A stretch of DNA of 64,000 nt from Heyndrickxia shackletonii (GCF_001420715.1 NZ_LJJC01000004.1:2674522-2738521); one strand, 5' to 3'; counted from the stretch's first letter, positions 17,976 to 28,113 are shown. Notes: generated by a model from the letters alone, not told the origin. Made by a program: numbers and translations.

Positions 17976-18753
17976 CGGTAACCCTCCTATAAGCATCTCT
18001 GTCGACATACAACTGACAATTCGGATGTGTTCGTAAAATAGATGCTGGACATTCAGTTGAAATTGACCCTAATAGAGTACTTTTTACCGCGGATTGCTTC
18101 GTTTCACCAGGTACAATACAAAATAAAGACTCTGCATCCAGCAACGTTGGGATGGTTAAAGTTAAGGCATGTGTGGGTACATCATCAAGCTGCTTAAAGC
18201 ATCCGTCATTCACCTGTTGCTTGCGGCATGCTTCATCTAAATGGACTACTTTCATCACTTCAGGGTCTTGGAAATTTGCAACATGCGGATCATTAAAAGC
18301 GATATGCCCGTTTTCTCCTATCCCCAGACAAATAATATCAATAGGACCAGAGCGAAGTAGCCTGCTATATCTATGGCATTCATCACTAGGATTTTTTGAT
18401 CCATCGATAAGATGAACTTCACCAGGAAGGACATGCATGAATAGATTCTTCTTTAAGAATGTACTAAATCGTTGAGGGGCATCTTCTAAAAGACCAATAT
18501 ATTCGTCCATATGAAAAGCCGTTACTCGTTTCCAATCCAGTCCATCTTCTGCTGTAAGTCCTCTCAGAAATTCAATTTGAGAAGGTGCTGCCGCAAAAAC
18601 CATACGAATTCGTTCTTTTTGTGATAATAATTCCTTCATTTTTACTGTGACAGCTTTAGCGGCTGCTACGCCCATCTCATAGCGATTATCAAAAACTTGT
18701 AAATTTATCCCGTCCACTTTATCCACTTTTATTGGTTGAAAAGTAGAACTCAT
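17965..18753 (-). CDS. nagB: Glucosamine-6-phosphate deaminase/isomerase family protein
   Basis: The 262-residue protein follows the NagB fold: RIRMVFAAAPSQIEFLRGL near the phosphate site, WKRVTAFHMDEYIGL (catalytic-region Asp-Glu), CLGIGENGHIAFNDP, the strongest NagB signature, and VPTHALTLTIPTLLDA. NagB converts glucosamine-6-phosphate to fructose-6-phosphate and ammonia. Start ATG at 18753 sits behind GGGGGAGTAGG. It overlaps the NagA-like gene downstream and lies 35 bases after the oxidoreductase at 18789. NagB-like proteins in clusters with Gfo/Idh/MocA enzymes sometimes use other amino sugars, so the exact substrate is inferred. Confidence 0.82.
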   Translation of the reverse strand: MSSTFQPIKVDKVDGINLQVFDNRYEMGVAAAKAVTVKMKELLSQKERIRMVFAAAPSQIEFLRGLTAEDGLDWKRVTAFHMDEYIGLLEDAPQRFSTFLKKNLFMHVLPGEVHLIDGSKNPSDECHRYSRLLRSGPIDIICLGIGENGHIAFNDPHVANFQDPEVMKVVHLDEACRKQQVNDGCFKQLDDVPTHALTLTIPTLLDAESLFCIVPGETKQSAVKSTLLGSISTECPASILRTHPNCQLYVDRDAYRRVTDVY

Positions 18754-18788
18754 CCTACTCCCCCCCATTCTGTTTCGAAATAATTTTT

Positions 18789-19793
18789 TTATAAAAAGAT
18801 TTCTTTCTGACTGCGAGAAGATTCATACGTACCAAGGATCATCTGCAATGAGTGTTTCCCATCCACCCCCGTAACAATTGGTTCACGATTTTTGATAATC
18901 GCCAGTGCCATATCACGTATTTGAATACGGTGACCATCCGGTATCACTTTAAAGGGTTCGAATGAAGGAAGTTCAATTTTTTCACCCTCTATAACTAGCC
19001 TCGTAATAGTGTCTTCTTCGATTTCTAATGTTCCCTTTTCTCCATGTATTTCGAATCTCTGCCCTTTACCTTCCACTGCCGTTGTAGTAATTTCTAAAAT
19101 TCCTAAAGCGCCACTCTTAAACTCAAGAGTAGAGACTACAGTATCTTCCACCTCAATATCTCGCAAAATTGCTTTAGCCTTTCCAAATATGGAGGATACA
19201 GGACCAACTAACCATTGAAGCATATCAACTGTATGAATGCCTTGATTCATCATCGCTCCACCGCCATCCATTTCCCATGTTCCTCTCCAACCCGCACTAT
19301 CGTAATACTCTTGATTTCTATAAAGTTTTACGTATGCTGAACATAGACTTAATTTCCCTAACTTTCCTTCTTGAATTAGTTGTTTCGCATATTTGGCCTG
19401 TGGTGACATTCGCCTCGGGAAGATTGTACCTAGTTTAACCTCGTTTTCTTGACAAGTTTGAATCATCCGATCCACATCTTCAAGCTTAATAGCCATAGGC
19501 TTTTCTACTAAAATATGTTTTTTCGCTTTGGCTGCCTGAATGGTTTCTTCCGCATGAATACCACTTGGGGTACAGATACAGATAACATCTATCTCATCCA
19601 CTTCCAACATTTCTTCAATAGATTCATATACTTTAGCACCATACTTTATTGCAAAATCAACTGCCACATCTTTTTTAACATCATAAACCGCCATTAGTTC
19701 TGCTTCTTCCGTTTCTTGTATGCCTTTAGCGTGAATATTAGCAATAATTCCACAGCCAATGATCGCAAAGCCAACTTTTCCGTTTGCTAACAT
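18789..19793 (-). CDS. Gfo/Idh/MocA family oxidoreductase
   Basis: The 334-residue protein has the Rossmann motif VGFAIIGCGIIANIHAKGI, the KHILVEKPMAIKLEDVD segment (E-K-P) and MDGGGAMMNQGIHTVDMLQW with the catalytic-type histidine in the second domain. The substrate is probably a sugar derivative released by the operon enzymes. The start is either ATG at 19802 or, three codons in, 19793; AAAGGATGG favours the latter. It lies between a second family member and nagB. Confidence 0.84.
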   Translation of the reverse strand: MLANGKVGFAIIGCGIIANIHAKGIQETEEAELMAVYDVKKDVAVDFAIKYGAKVYESIEEMLEVDEIDVICICTPSGIHAEETIQAAKAKKHILVEKPMAIKLEDVDRMIQTCQENEVKLGTIFPRRMSPQAKYAKQLIQEGKLGKLSLCSAYVKLYRNQEYYDSAGWRGTWEMDGGGAMMNQGIHTVDMLQWLVGPVSSIFGKAKAILRDIEVEDTVVSTLEFKSGALGILEITTTAVEGKGQRFEIHGEKGTLEIEEDTITRLVIEGEKIELPSFEPFKVIPDGHRIQIRDMALAIIKNREPIVTGVDGKHSLQMILGTYESSRSQKEIFL

Positions 19794-19844
19794 ATCATCC
19801 ATCCTTTTCGAAGTAGTAAGGGATTGAAAATCCTAGTTAGATTA

Positions 19845-20852
19845 TTAACTTTTTTCCTTCATGCGGTATATAATCTCCGCACATTCATCTGCCCTGATTG
19901 TCGCTTCTGTCGCCGCAATAATATCTACATGCTGAAGTAGACTGTTTTGTCCGTGAATTCTATTAAGAAAGTCCTCTGTAATCGTTATCGGTATACTACT
20001 TTCTTCAATTGCTGTTAACTCTTGTTGACTCGTAACCTGAAGGTACAGGGCATCTTTTGATACAAGCGGGTCTCCCTCAAGGCGGATTTCGATTGTACCC
20101 TTTGTCCCGACAACAAAAATTCTTCCATCCCCCCAGGTCCAGCTCTTCTCCGGTGTAAACCAATCAGCGTAAAGCTGAGCAGCCAATCCACCTTCCATAA
20201 TGACCTGGAAGCCTGCTGTATCAAAGAAAGATGGATACTCTGAAAGAATGTTTTTTGCCATATATCCCGTAATCGATCTCACTTCTTTACCGGTTAGCCA
20301 ACGAAGTAAATCAAAATCGTGGATAAACAAATCATTCACGATTCCTCCGGACTGTTGTTTCGAAAAATGCCATAAAGGCCGCTCCTCCTGTTTTAATAAA
20401 TGAGGCTTTCGCATTGAAATACTAACTAGATCGCCAATGACGCCTTCATTGAGTTGCTTTTTTAATGTAGATAGGGAAGGCCTAAATCTCTCTGTTAACA
20501 GCATTCCAACCTCAATGAAGCCTCTTTTCATTACCGTTTTCAGCCTTGCTAAATCCTCGCGGTTGGTCACGGCTGGCTTATCAAGCATGACATGCTTCCG
20601 ATACTTTTCACAAAGTTCAATTACATCTATTTTTTCATTATTAATACCAGCGCAGCCAACTATTTGAATGGCATCATCAAGTAATAACATCTTGTCATGA
20701 ACGAGTGGGATATTGTATTTTTCTGCAAGACTACTTGCTAAAGTCATATTTTCCAGTTCAAATATACCGGCACACTCATGACCTAATTTCAACATTTCTT
20801 CTATAAAAATCTCAATATGAACATGCTGGCAGCCAATGACGGAAAATTTCAT
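19845..20852 (-). CDS. Gfo/Idh/MocA family oxidoreductase, second copy
   Basis: The 335-residue protein starts MKFSVIGCQHVHIEIFIEEM, a divergent Rossmann start in which the glycine motif is GCQHVH rather than GxGxxG. The KHVMLDKPAVTN segment replaces the usual E-K-P by D-K-P. The second domain retains GGIVNDLFIHDFDLLRWL with the histidine-aspartate pair. It is therefore a distant family member with a possibly changed cofactor or substrate. Start at 20852 follows AAGTG. It lies just downstream of the sugar isomerase gene in the same operon. Confidence 0.8.
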   Translation of the reverse strand: MKFSVIGCQHVHIEIFIEEMLKLGHECAGIFELENMTLASSLAEKYNIPLVHDKMLLLDDAIQIVGCAGINNEKIDVIELCEKYRKHVMLDKPAVTNREDLARLKTVMKRGFIEVGMLLTERFRPSLSTLKKQLNEGVIGDLVSISMRKPHLLKQEERPLWHFSKQQSGGIVNDLFIHDFDLLRWLTGKEVRSITGYMAKNILSEYPSFFDTAGFQVIMEGGLAAQLYADWFTPEKSWTWGDGRIFVVGTKGTIEIRLEGDPLVSKDALYLQVTSQQELTAIEESSIPITITEDFLNRIHGQNSLLQHVDIIAATEATIRADECAEIIYRMKEKS

Positions 20853-20872
20853 TTTAATCACTTCCCTACAAA

Positions 20873-21751
20873 CTAATTCACGGTATAGTTATTTGTTTCA
20901 GTAACATTCTCAAGCATTTGTCTAACTTTTTTTAAATCATGTGCTAAACGCTCTTTCGGGGGATGAGGGGATGCACATTCAAGGGAGATCCATCCGTCGT
21001 AGGCCACTTCCTTTAGGGCATCGAAAAGTGGCTGATGATTCACTTTACCCTCTCCAAGCTTACACTGAAGGAACTTCTCTTCTCCGTGTTTCGTTAAATT
21101 AATGAATGTACCTGATGCACCCGCCTTGTCAATTCTCTTTTCATCTTTAACATGAACATGTAATAAATGCCTTCCTAGTTTCCTTACAGAGTCTTTTCCG
21201 TAATCCGTATCGGTGATGTACATGTTACCGGCATCATGAATAAGACCCACATTCTCTTCATTTATCTTATTTAACAGCTTTAGCCCACCTTCCACTGTTT
21301 CTACTAAACTCATATTATGAATTTCTAAAGCAATTTTTTTGTTATACTCTTTTGCTTTTTCTGCACATTTTTTTAACCAGTACGCAGCTTTTTCATAATG
21401 ATAGTCAGCAGCCAGGAATGCATTAGGCCCGCCTGGGAAAACTCGGATCATATCTGATTCAAGGATATTAGCCCATTTTAATATCTGTTGAAATTCAGAA
21501 AACGATTTTTCACATTCTTTATCACTTGAAGTAGAGAACCAGCCTAGATAACCTGCTAGGGCAGGAATTTTTAAATGAAACGCTTTTGATAGATTCTTTA
21601 TTTCTTCTACTCTTTGACACGATGTTTCTATAGAGAGATGAGGCTCTTTACATGCTATTTCAATTCCATCCAACCCAAGCTCTTGTGTGTATGCCATAGC
21701 CTGATGAATGCTATAGTCAAGAAAAACTCCACTAAATGCTGCAATTTTCAT
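20873..21751 (-). CDS. Sugar phosphate isomerase/epimerase (AP endonuclease family 2 TIM barrel)
   Basis: The 292-residue protein shows LGLDGIEIACKEPHLS, MIRVFPGGPNAF, KKIALEIHNMSLVET (metal Glu), VGLIHDAGNMY, LLHVHVKDE and GWISLECASPHP, all in the order seen in xylose-isomerase-like TIM barrels (IolE/IolI, Xyl_iso-like). It would isomerise or epimerise a keto sugar formed by the neighbouring oxidoreductases. The start ATG is behind AAAGGAGTTCATACC. It directly precedes the oxidoreductase at 19845. Confidence 0.82.
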   Translation of the reverse strand: MKIAAFSGVFLDYSIHQAMAYTQELGLDGIEIACKEPHLSIETSCQRVEEIKNLSKAFHLKIPALAGYLGWFSTSSDKECEKSFSEFQQILKWANILESDMIRVFPGGPNAFLAADYHYEKAAYWLKKCAEKAKEYNKKIALEIHNMSLVETVEGGLKLLNKINEENVGLIHDAGNMYITDTDYGKDSVRKLGRHLLHVHVKDEKRIDKAGASGTFINLTKHGEEKFLQCKLGEGKVNHQPLFDALKEVAYDGWISLECASPHPPKERLAHDLKKVRQMLENVTETNNYTVN

Positions 21752-21824
21752 GGTATGAACTCCTTTTCTTTCACATTGATAGTAGGAAGACTAAATTATG
21801 GGCAATTTACTAATTAGAAACAGG

Positions 21825-24800
21825 TTAAGGATTGATCATTAAGTAGGGCTGATTTTCTTTATTTTTGCTGCTATTTATTTTCACAATAATACTTTTTGTT
21901 TTCGGATCCATAAATCTGAAGGTAATCATCTTTTCAGAAGACTGTTTTCTCACAAACTCTGAGACGTCAACACTGTACCACCCTGCGGACTGAACAGGAA
22001 GCATCCCCAGTGACTCAGAAGCTCCACCGATACGATTATCCCAATTCATGGAGGATTGATTCCATTGTTTATTGACAAACCCACTAATCTCCAGTGCCAC
22101 AGTTTTGCTAAGACTTTCAGGAACATAAAAATATAATTTTGCAGAATCAATCGGTTTAGAATAGGAAGAAAAATCAAACTTCATATATGCTAAACGGTCT
22201 CCACCGCCATTTGCGCTTGGGAAATCAGCAACTTCTAAAAATTCTGCGGTGCCAAAATTCTCCTGAGGGCTATTTTCGTAAACATACGTATCATCGGTTA
22301 CAAAGAATTTATTTACCACTGGGCTTTCCCGAATGATTTGAATTGTATAGGTATCTGTTGAACCATCTCGATTTGCCACAATGAGTGATACTGTATTCTT
22401 CCCTTCCTTCAGCACTAACTCCTGTGAAGGACTACCACTACTTACTTGTTTGCCGTTGACTGTGATCACACTGTCGGAATGAGCCGCTGTCGGTGTAAAG
22501 TGTACTGAGCTCACATCATTTGGAACTTTAACCGTGTAGCTTGTTGCTGTCGGTGAAAAATGTAATTGTCCAGCACTGACAGTTAGATTACTTAGCCCTA
22601 CTTTTGGGTAAAGGGTAGTCGAATGCGGCTTATCATAGGCAGCAGCCCAATAATATCCTTTTGCTGTAACACGTCGCGGTTCGAATCCAATTTGTGTATC
22701 TGCCAAAATGGATTCAGATGAAAGGCTGATAGCACCCTCATTATTCACCATCCCTCCTACATATTTGCCGCCAGCATAGGTAAATCTCCCTTCAATATGT
22801 GCATCAGCTATAGGAGTAAGTGTCTCTTTGTCTACTAATTCCATATAGGAAGTTGCCTTTGAATCTTGAAATGTGATACTCATATTTTTAAGAATCATTG
22901 GTTTCAATGTGGTATTTCCCGTTTTCGCAGACGTTTCCTTAGATAACGGTCCTATTTTCCCGCTCAGATCCATCGCAGCTACTTTATAATAATAGGTTGT
23001 ATTCGGTAACAGCCCGAAATCAAGGAAAGATTGCCCTCTCGCTAATCCGGCAATATTAGTGGAGTCGGGTGTGAAATCTTTTGTTGTGCTTCGATAAATA
23101 ATATACCGGTCAATATCAGTATCATCGTATGCCATGCCATATGATAGTTCAATTTCTTGATAACTTTTCGCAGCCGCGGTTGGCGGTTGGCTAACAGCTG
23201 TTGGTTCTTCCGTATCTATTGGTGGTTCCCATACATAATGATCTAATCCCCAAGACGAGGGCAATGTTCGAATAGAATCATAATGATGCAGGGCAATACC
23301 GCCAAAATACTGACTATCACCAAATACGGAGTACACTTTATCTAGCTCTTGTTCCATGTAGGTTCTGCCTTCTTCACGAAACGTAATCGACGAAGGATCA
23401 CCACTATTGGCAATATCAAGTGTCTCTACCCCGATTACGACCGAATTCTGTTTACCTATTTTTTTTGCATAATCAATTTCGCCTTGGGCCCCGGCAATAA
23501 TACCGGCTGATCCATCTGCTGTATCTCGATAATCCATGATAGATATATAATCGCTGATATCTTGAATGTGTTCAGATAACCACTTAGTACTTCCCCCCCA
23601 AGTAATGTCTTTGGCAGTATCTGAAGTATCAAACCACTTTGGAATAGCCGGGCCAAACGGAAGGTTAATCCCGGCTGCGTCTCTTCGCGCGATCATCTTT
23701 TGCAAGCCATCAAGATATTGAATTTGAAGCGACGGATATTCTGATTTAAAATCTGGAGAAATGTATGGTTCAATATCAACATTCACTCCATCAAACGCTT
23801 CCTTCTTTTCTGCTGCTACATTATAGTTGAGAACCTTTTCCATTTCACGAATGGCATAATCATGATAGACCTGATACGCACCAAGATACTGAGGCGAAGT
23901 ACCTCCTGCTATACACGCATGTACCTGGAAGCCATTTTCGTGGGCCCATTTAATAAAATCTTTTACCTTATCAGGTTCATCTTCCAAAATATCGATACCT
24001 GCGAAACGGCCAACACCTAAGTAGAACGTAGTAATTGCATCTGATTGAAAAGTAGTTGTATCTTTTGAAAAGGCATTTAAAACATGTCTGGATTTAGGAT
24101 TGAGCAGCAGTTTATAACTTTCGGGCTCCCAAATCCACATAGCACGATCTTGCTTCTTTAAGGTAATTCGTTCCTTTGGCCCTTTTCCCACTTTTGCATA
24201 CGTAGTGAAACTTACACCGATATTACCTTGTTCATCGATAGCCCTTCCTTGGATACTGTATGTTTTGTTTTCATGCTTCGAAGGGCTCCATTTATATTGA
24301 TAATGATTCCCTGTTCTTTTTGCCTCATGCCAAGGTCCATTGTTTATTCTTACTTGTACAGTTCTAATCGTGTTCTTTGCCTCAGCCTTTACTTGAATTG
24401 GCACAATTCCAGCAACATGTGTTCCGTCGCTGGGATTCACGATGGTGACCTTTGGAACATTGGCTTTTGAGTGATCAATGTGCAGAGTTATGGAAGGACT
24501 CCAAACCCCATAACGAGTTTCAATATCCAGCCCGCTTGCATTAAGCATAAGATTCCCATCATAATCACTCGTATTAAGGTCGTAATACCATGTTCCAGAA
24601 TCGTTACCATCCTGATCTTCCATCACCACATTGACTTGCTTTTCACCGTTGACTGTCAATTTAACATTGTAAGCATTCGTATAAGTCCCCATGATCCGTA
24701 TTGTTTCTCCAGATATCCTAGCCCCATCTTGAGGAGAATCTAGCGTTATCGTTGAAGCTGCCTTTGTTTTAACTGGACCATATACTGCTCCTGAACAAAT

Positions 24801-24866
24801 AACGATGATCGTAAGCAAGATAATATTCATTTTGTTAAACCATATCTTCTGTTTATCTGCCATCAT
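21825..24866 (-). CDS. Secreted multidomain GH18-like glycoside hydrolase
   Basis: The 1013-residue protein has a signal peptide (MNIILLTIIVICSGAVYG...KTKA). Two Ig-like domains follow (residues 40-130 and 140-225), then a TIM barrel (about 235-540) with EAFDGVNVDIEPYISPDF, matching the DGxxxDxE catalytic motif of GH18 and related families, and later DISDYISIMDYRDTADG. After it come an FN3 domain (DRYIIYRSTTKDF, NTTYYYKVAAMD), a small beta domain, a cadherin-like domain (LSNLTVSAGQLHFSPTATSY) and a C-terminal DNRLRE/CBM96-like domain (DDTYVYENSPQENFGTAEFL, SMNWDNRIGG). It probably cleaves an amino-sugar glycan outside the cell and feeds the adjacent ABC importer. No sortase signal is seen. 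Confidence 0.8.
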   Translation of the reverse strand: MMADKQKIWFNKMNIILLTIIVICSGAVYGPVKTKAASTITLDSPQDGARISGETIRIMGTYTNAYNVKLTVNGEKQVNVVMEDQDGNDSGTWYYDLNTSDYDGNLMLNASGLDIETRYGVWSPSITLHIDHSKANVPKVTIVNPSDGTHVAGIVPIQVKAEAKNTIRTVQVRINNGPWHEAKRTGNHYQYKWSPSKHENKTYSIQGRAIDEQGNIGVSFTTYAKVGKGPKERITLKKQDRAMWIWEPESYKLLLNPKSRHVLNAFSKDTTTFQSDAITTFYLGVGRFAGIDILEDEPDKVKDFIKWAHENGFQVHACIAGGTSPQYLGAYQVYHDYAIREMEKVLNYNVAAEKKEAFDGVNVDIEPYISPDFKSEYPSLQIQYLDGLQKMIARRDAAGINLPFGPAIPKWFDTSDTAKDITWGGSTKWLSEHIQDISDYISIMDYRDTADGSAGIIAGAQGEIDYAKKIGKQNSVVIGVETLDIANSGDPSSITFREEGRTYMEQELDKVYSVFGDSQYFGGIALHHYDSIRTLPSSWGLDHYVWEPPIDTEEPTAVSQPPTAAAKSYQEIELSYGMAYDDTDIDRYIIYRSTTKDFTPDSTNIAGLARGQSFLDFGLLPNTTYYYKVAAMDLSGKIGPLSKETSAKTGNTTLKPMILKNMSITFQDSKATSYMELVDKETLTPIADAHIEGRFTYAGGKYVGGMVNNEGAISLSSESILADTQIGFEPRRVTAKGYYWAAAYDKPHSTTLYPKVGLSNLTVSAGQLHFSPTATSYTVKVPNDVSSVHFTPTAAHSDSVITVNGKQVSSGSPSQELVLKEGKNTVSLIVANRDGSTDTYTIQIIRESPVVNKFFVTDDTYVYENSPQENFGTAEFLEVADFPSANGGGDRLAYMKFDFSSYSKPIDSAKLYFYVPESLSKTVALEISGFVNKQWNQSSMNWDNRIGGASESLGMLPVQSAGWYSVDVSEFVRKQSSEKMITFRFMDPKTKSIIVKINSSKNKENQPYLMINP

Positions 24867-24899
24867 TAACCCCTCCACTTCAGAAATTTATTACTTCCG

Positions 24900-25730
24900 T
24901 TACTTAATTCCAGAGTTATTGAAGTTACTGACAAAATATTTTTCTGCAAAAAAGAAGACAATTAAGATTGGAATTAAACTAATTAATGCAGCTGCAACCA
25001 TATACTGTTCATTTCCAACCCATTGACCGCCTAAGGATAAAATTCCAATTGGTAAGGTAAACTTTTCATTAGTCGTCAAATAAATAATAGGAGCAAGAAT
25101 TTCATTCCATTTGGTCATAAAAGTAAAAATGGCCAGTGTAGCTAATGTCGGTTTACACATGGGCATAAAAATTTTCCAATAGATTTGTAGAGGATTACAT
25201 CCATCCAGTTTAGCTGATTCTTCGTATTCTTTCGGAATTTTCATAAATGCCTGCCGCATTAAAAAGATACCGAATGGCTGCGCCAGCCACTCTAAAATCC
25301 AAAGTGGTGTCAATGAATCTAAAAGATGTAAGTCCTTAAAAATAATAAAATGCGGAATGATTATGACAACAGGAGGAATCATCATGGTTCCAAGCACCAT
25401 AACAAATAAGGTATTTTTGAACGGGAATTTAAGCCTGGCAAAGGCATATCCCACCATGGAACAAGAAAGGAGTGCACCGATAACCGATAAGATTGTAACG
25501 GTAAAACTATTAACCGTATAATGAAAAAAATTACCTAATTTAAATACCTCGGAATAATTAGCCCATTGAAATACACTAGGGATCCACTTCGGAGGTATGG
25601 CAGTAAATTCTTTGTACGTTTTGAGTGAATTAAATAGCGCTGTGACAAAGGGAATGACCATGATTAATGCACTAAAAGTTATAATGGAGTATCCGATTAC
25701 TTTACTCCCAATATTTTTTTGTTTCTTCAT
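24900..25730 (-). CDS. Carbohydrate ABC transporter permease (MalG type)
   Basis: The 276-residue protein has six membrane segments and the cytoplasmic EAA loop (MKIPKEYEESAKLDGCNPLQ), with G...P spacing typical of CUT1 permeases. The first segment is IIGYSIITFSALIMVIPFVTA-like and the tail ends in VSNFNNSGIK. It forms the channel with the permease at 25769. The start ATG follows AAAGGAGTTTATGAA; the frame begins 14 codons upstream without a site. The gene overlaps its neighbour closely and precedes the GH18-like gene. No ATPase gene is in this locus, so a shared MsmX-type ATPase is likely. Confidence 0.87.
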   Translation of the reverse strand: MKKQKNIGSKVIGYSIITFSALIMVIPFVTALFNSLKTYKEFTAIPPKWIPSVFQWANYSEVFKLGNFFHYTVNSFTVTILSVIGALLSCSMVGYAFARLKFPFKNTLFVMVLGTMMIPPVVIIIPHFIIFKDLHLLDSLTPLWILEWLAQPFGIFLMRQAFMKIPKEYEESAKLDGCNPLQIYWKIFMPMCKPTLATLAIFTFMTKWNEILAPIIYLTTNEKFTLPIGILSLGGQWVGNEQYMVAAALISLIPILIVFFFAEKYFVSNFNNSGIK

Positions 25731-25768
25731 TTCATAAACTCCTTTCTCAAAAACTACTTCTATTAAGC

Positions 25769-26725
25769 TCAATCATAATGAACCCATTTCTTTTGTATTC
25801 TTAATTGAATAATAGTGAGTGTGAATAAAATAATAAATAATACCCAAGCGATAGCCGATGCATAACCCATATGCATGAAGGAAAAGCCTTCACGATATAA
25901 ATAAAGCATAAGCACTAAGCTCGAATTGTTCGGCCCCCCTGCTGACGAAATATCCGCGGCACCACCGGTCATTACATAAATTTGCTCAAAGGCCTGAAAG
26001 GTGGTAATTGTACTTAACACAATGACGAGAAAAGTAGTCGGGGATATTAACGGAATAGTAATTGATGTAAATTTCCTTATTGTTCCAGCCCCATCCATTT
26101 CAGCAGCCTCATACAGTTCATTCGGAACGCTCTGCAGTCCCGCTAAATAAATGATCATAATATAGCCAACCCCCTTCCAAACTGCCACTAGAACTAGGAG
26201 TGGTATGACTAAATGCTCGTCATTAAACCATCTTTGTGGTTCAAGTCCCAGTTTTAATAAAAATGAGTTGGCCATTCCAAAACGAGGATTAAAAATTGCA
26301 TCAGCTACATACATAATGACTGTCCAAGATGAAATGACTGGTATAAAATGGGCCATTCTATATAGCTTTAATGCCTTTAGTTTTTGATTAAGCGCAACTG
26401 CCAGAACTAAAGCCAGGAATGTTTGCACCGGAACAAATAGAATAGCAAAGTAAATCGTATTCCAAAGCGATTTGTAAAAAAGGGGTTCATGAAACAGCTT
26501 TTGGTAATTTTCCAATCCCACCCACTTCGGGGGATTTAACATATCATATTTACTTAAACTAAAATATAAAGAGGCGATTAAAGGTCCAACAACAAACACA
26601 ATCAAGTGAATAAGATAAGGGGAGACCAGAATAAGTCCCCATCTCCCCTCATGTGAAATAAATTTTCGTTTTTTAGTTGTTGGGACCGTTTCTGCTGCCG
26701 TATGGTTAATGGCTGTATTACTCAT
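25769..26725 (-). CDS. Carbohydrate ABC transporter permease (MalF type)
   Basis: The 318-residue protein has an N-terminal cytoplasmic tail, six membrane segments (first LILVSPYLIHLIVFVVGPLI) and the EAA loop VPNELYEAAEMDGAGTIRKF. It pairs with the MalG-type permease. I chose the ATG at 26725 behind GGGGATTGGCAGG; an ATG at 26746 lacks a site. It begins 24 bases behind the binding-protein gene. Confidence 0.87.
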   Translation of the reverse strand: MSNTAINHTAAETVPTTKKRKFISHEGRWGLILVSPYLIHLIVFVVGPLIASLYFSLSKYDMLNPPKWVGLENYQKLFHEPLFYKSLWNTIYFAILFVPVQTFLALVLAVALNQKLKALKLYRMAHFIPVISSWTVIMYVADAIFNPRFGMANSFLLKLGLEPQRWFNDEHLVIPLLVLVAVWKGVGYIMIIYLAGLQSVPNELYEAAEMDGAGTIRKFTSITIPLISPTTFLVIVLSTITTFQAFEQIYVMTGGAADISSAGGPNNSSLVLMLYLYREGFSFMHMGYASAIAWVLFIILFTLTIIQLRIQKKWVHYD

Positions 26726-26748
26726 CCTGCCAATCCCCGCTTTCATGA

Positions 26749-28113
26749 TTATTTTTTATAAAAATCATCTAGTATCTTTTGAATATCTTTATCTGCTCCT
26801 TTTAAGGAATCTTCAATAGATGATTCACCTAGAAAGGCACGCTGCGCATGTTCATTAAACTTAGCAACCCATTCTTCCCATACAGCATTCGTGTCTAATG
26901 CACCTGCAAATTCAAAGCTGTCTAAAAATGCCTTTTTGTTCACAGGATTACCTGCCGCTTTTAAGAATACATCCGAATTTGCAACAGATTTTTTTACAGG
27001 AACTGCTTCACCAAGTTCCGCCCACTCTTTTTGGACTTCATCTTCAGTCGCCCAGAATTTAATCCATTCCCAAGCTGCCTTTGCTTTCTCATCACTTACT
27101 TTTGAATTTATAACCCATGAATTCGAGATGACAGGAGCAAATCTTTTTCCATTAGGACCTTTTGGCAGCACTGTTACATCGTAGTTCAATCCTGCTTCGT
27201 TTGCCGCTAAAACACGCGCATAAATCCCAATTCTCATTGCCGCTGCACCGCTTGGGAATACAGCCATTGGGCTTTGGAAGCTTTTAAGATCGGCTGGGTC
27301 AGTAATAATACCTCGTTTCATACCATCAACCATCCATTCAAAAGCTTTCTTGTTCTCATCTGAATCAATGATTGACTTTTTCATTGATTGATCCAAAATT
27401 CCGCCGCCGTACGATTTTAAAACAGAGAACCAGCCTTCAGTAATACTAAAGAATGTCAGACCAAATTGTGAAATGTTATTGCTTTTAAAGCCAGAATCAT
27501 TTGCATTTTTTCCACCCGCATCAAGTGTTAATTTCTCTGCAGCGGTCTTAAGATCATCCCAAGTCCAATTTTCATTTGGATATTCAACATGTGCCTTATC
27601 AAACAAATCCTTGTTGTAGTATAAAACTCCTATTTGTATTCCTTGTGGAACAGCCCAGTACTTTCCGTTTGCATCTTTATTAAAATCTAATCCATAATAA
27701 TCATTTTTGTTTAAATCTCGATTTATCCAATCTGTTAAATCTTTTATGGCCCCTCTTTCTGCATATTTCATTACTAAAACTCCATCTGAAAGCCAAACAT
27801 CAGGAGCATCCTTTGCAGCAATCTGGGTATCTAATTTTTGATAAAACTGACCATAAGGTGCACTTTGTGAAGTGACTTCAATATTTGGATGTGCAGTCAT
27901 GAATTTTTTTATTAATGCCTTCATTTTTTCATCAGACTTACCCCCAGAATAGAATCCCAAATTTATTGTCACTTTTTGTTTGTTATTAGATTTTGAAGCA
28001 TCCTTTGTATTTCCACCCGTTTTTTGGCTATCCGAGTTGGAACATCCAGTCAAGGCTAAAACAAGAATGAGAAAAAATACTGTTAAAATTGAAATCCAAC
28101 TTTTTACCTTCAT
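26749..28113 (-). CDS. Extracellular sugar-binding lipoprotein (ABC, family 1)
   Basis: The 454-residue protein has a lipoprotein signal peptide ending ALTGC, so Cys is lipid-modified and the protein sits on the outer face of the membrane. After a linker (SNSDSQKTGGNTKDAS) comes a family 1 solute-binding fold: VTINLGFYSGGKSDEKMKAL, DVWLSDGVLVMKYAERGAIK, YWAVPQGIQIGVLYYNKDLF and the C-terminal EWVAKFNEHAQRAFLGE. It captures an oligosaccharide for the two adjacent permeases. First gene of the operon; a CcpA-like site lies 32 bases upstream. Confidence 0.88.
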   Translation of the reverse strand: MKVKSWISILTVFFLILVLALTGCSNSDSQKTGGNTKDASKSNNKQKVTINLGFYSGGKSDEKMKALIKKFMTAHPNIEVTSQSAPYGQFYQKLDTQIAAKDAPDVWLSDGVLVMKYAERGAIKDLTDWINRDLNKNDYYGLDFNKDANGKYWAVPQGIQIGVLYYNKDLFDKAHVEYPNENWTWDDLKTAAEKLTLDAGGKNANDSGFKSNNISQFGLTFFSITEGWFSVLKSYGGGILDQSMKKSIIDSDENKKAFEWMVDGMKRGIITDPADLKSFQSPMAVFPSGAAAMRIGIYARVLAANEAGLNYDVTVLPKGPNGKRFAPVISNSWVINSKVSDEKAKAAWEWIKFWATEDEVQKEWAELGEAVPVKKSVANSDVFLKAAGNPVNKKAFLDSFEFAGALDTNAVWEEWVAKFNEHAQRAFLGESSIEDSLKGADKDIQKILDDFYKK

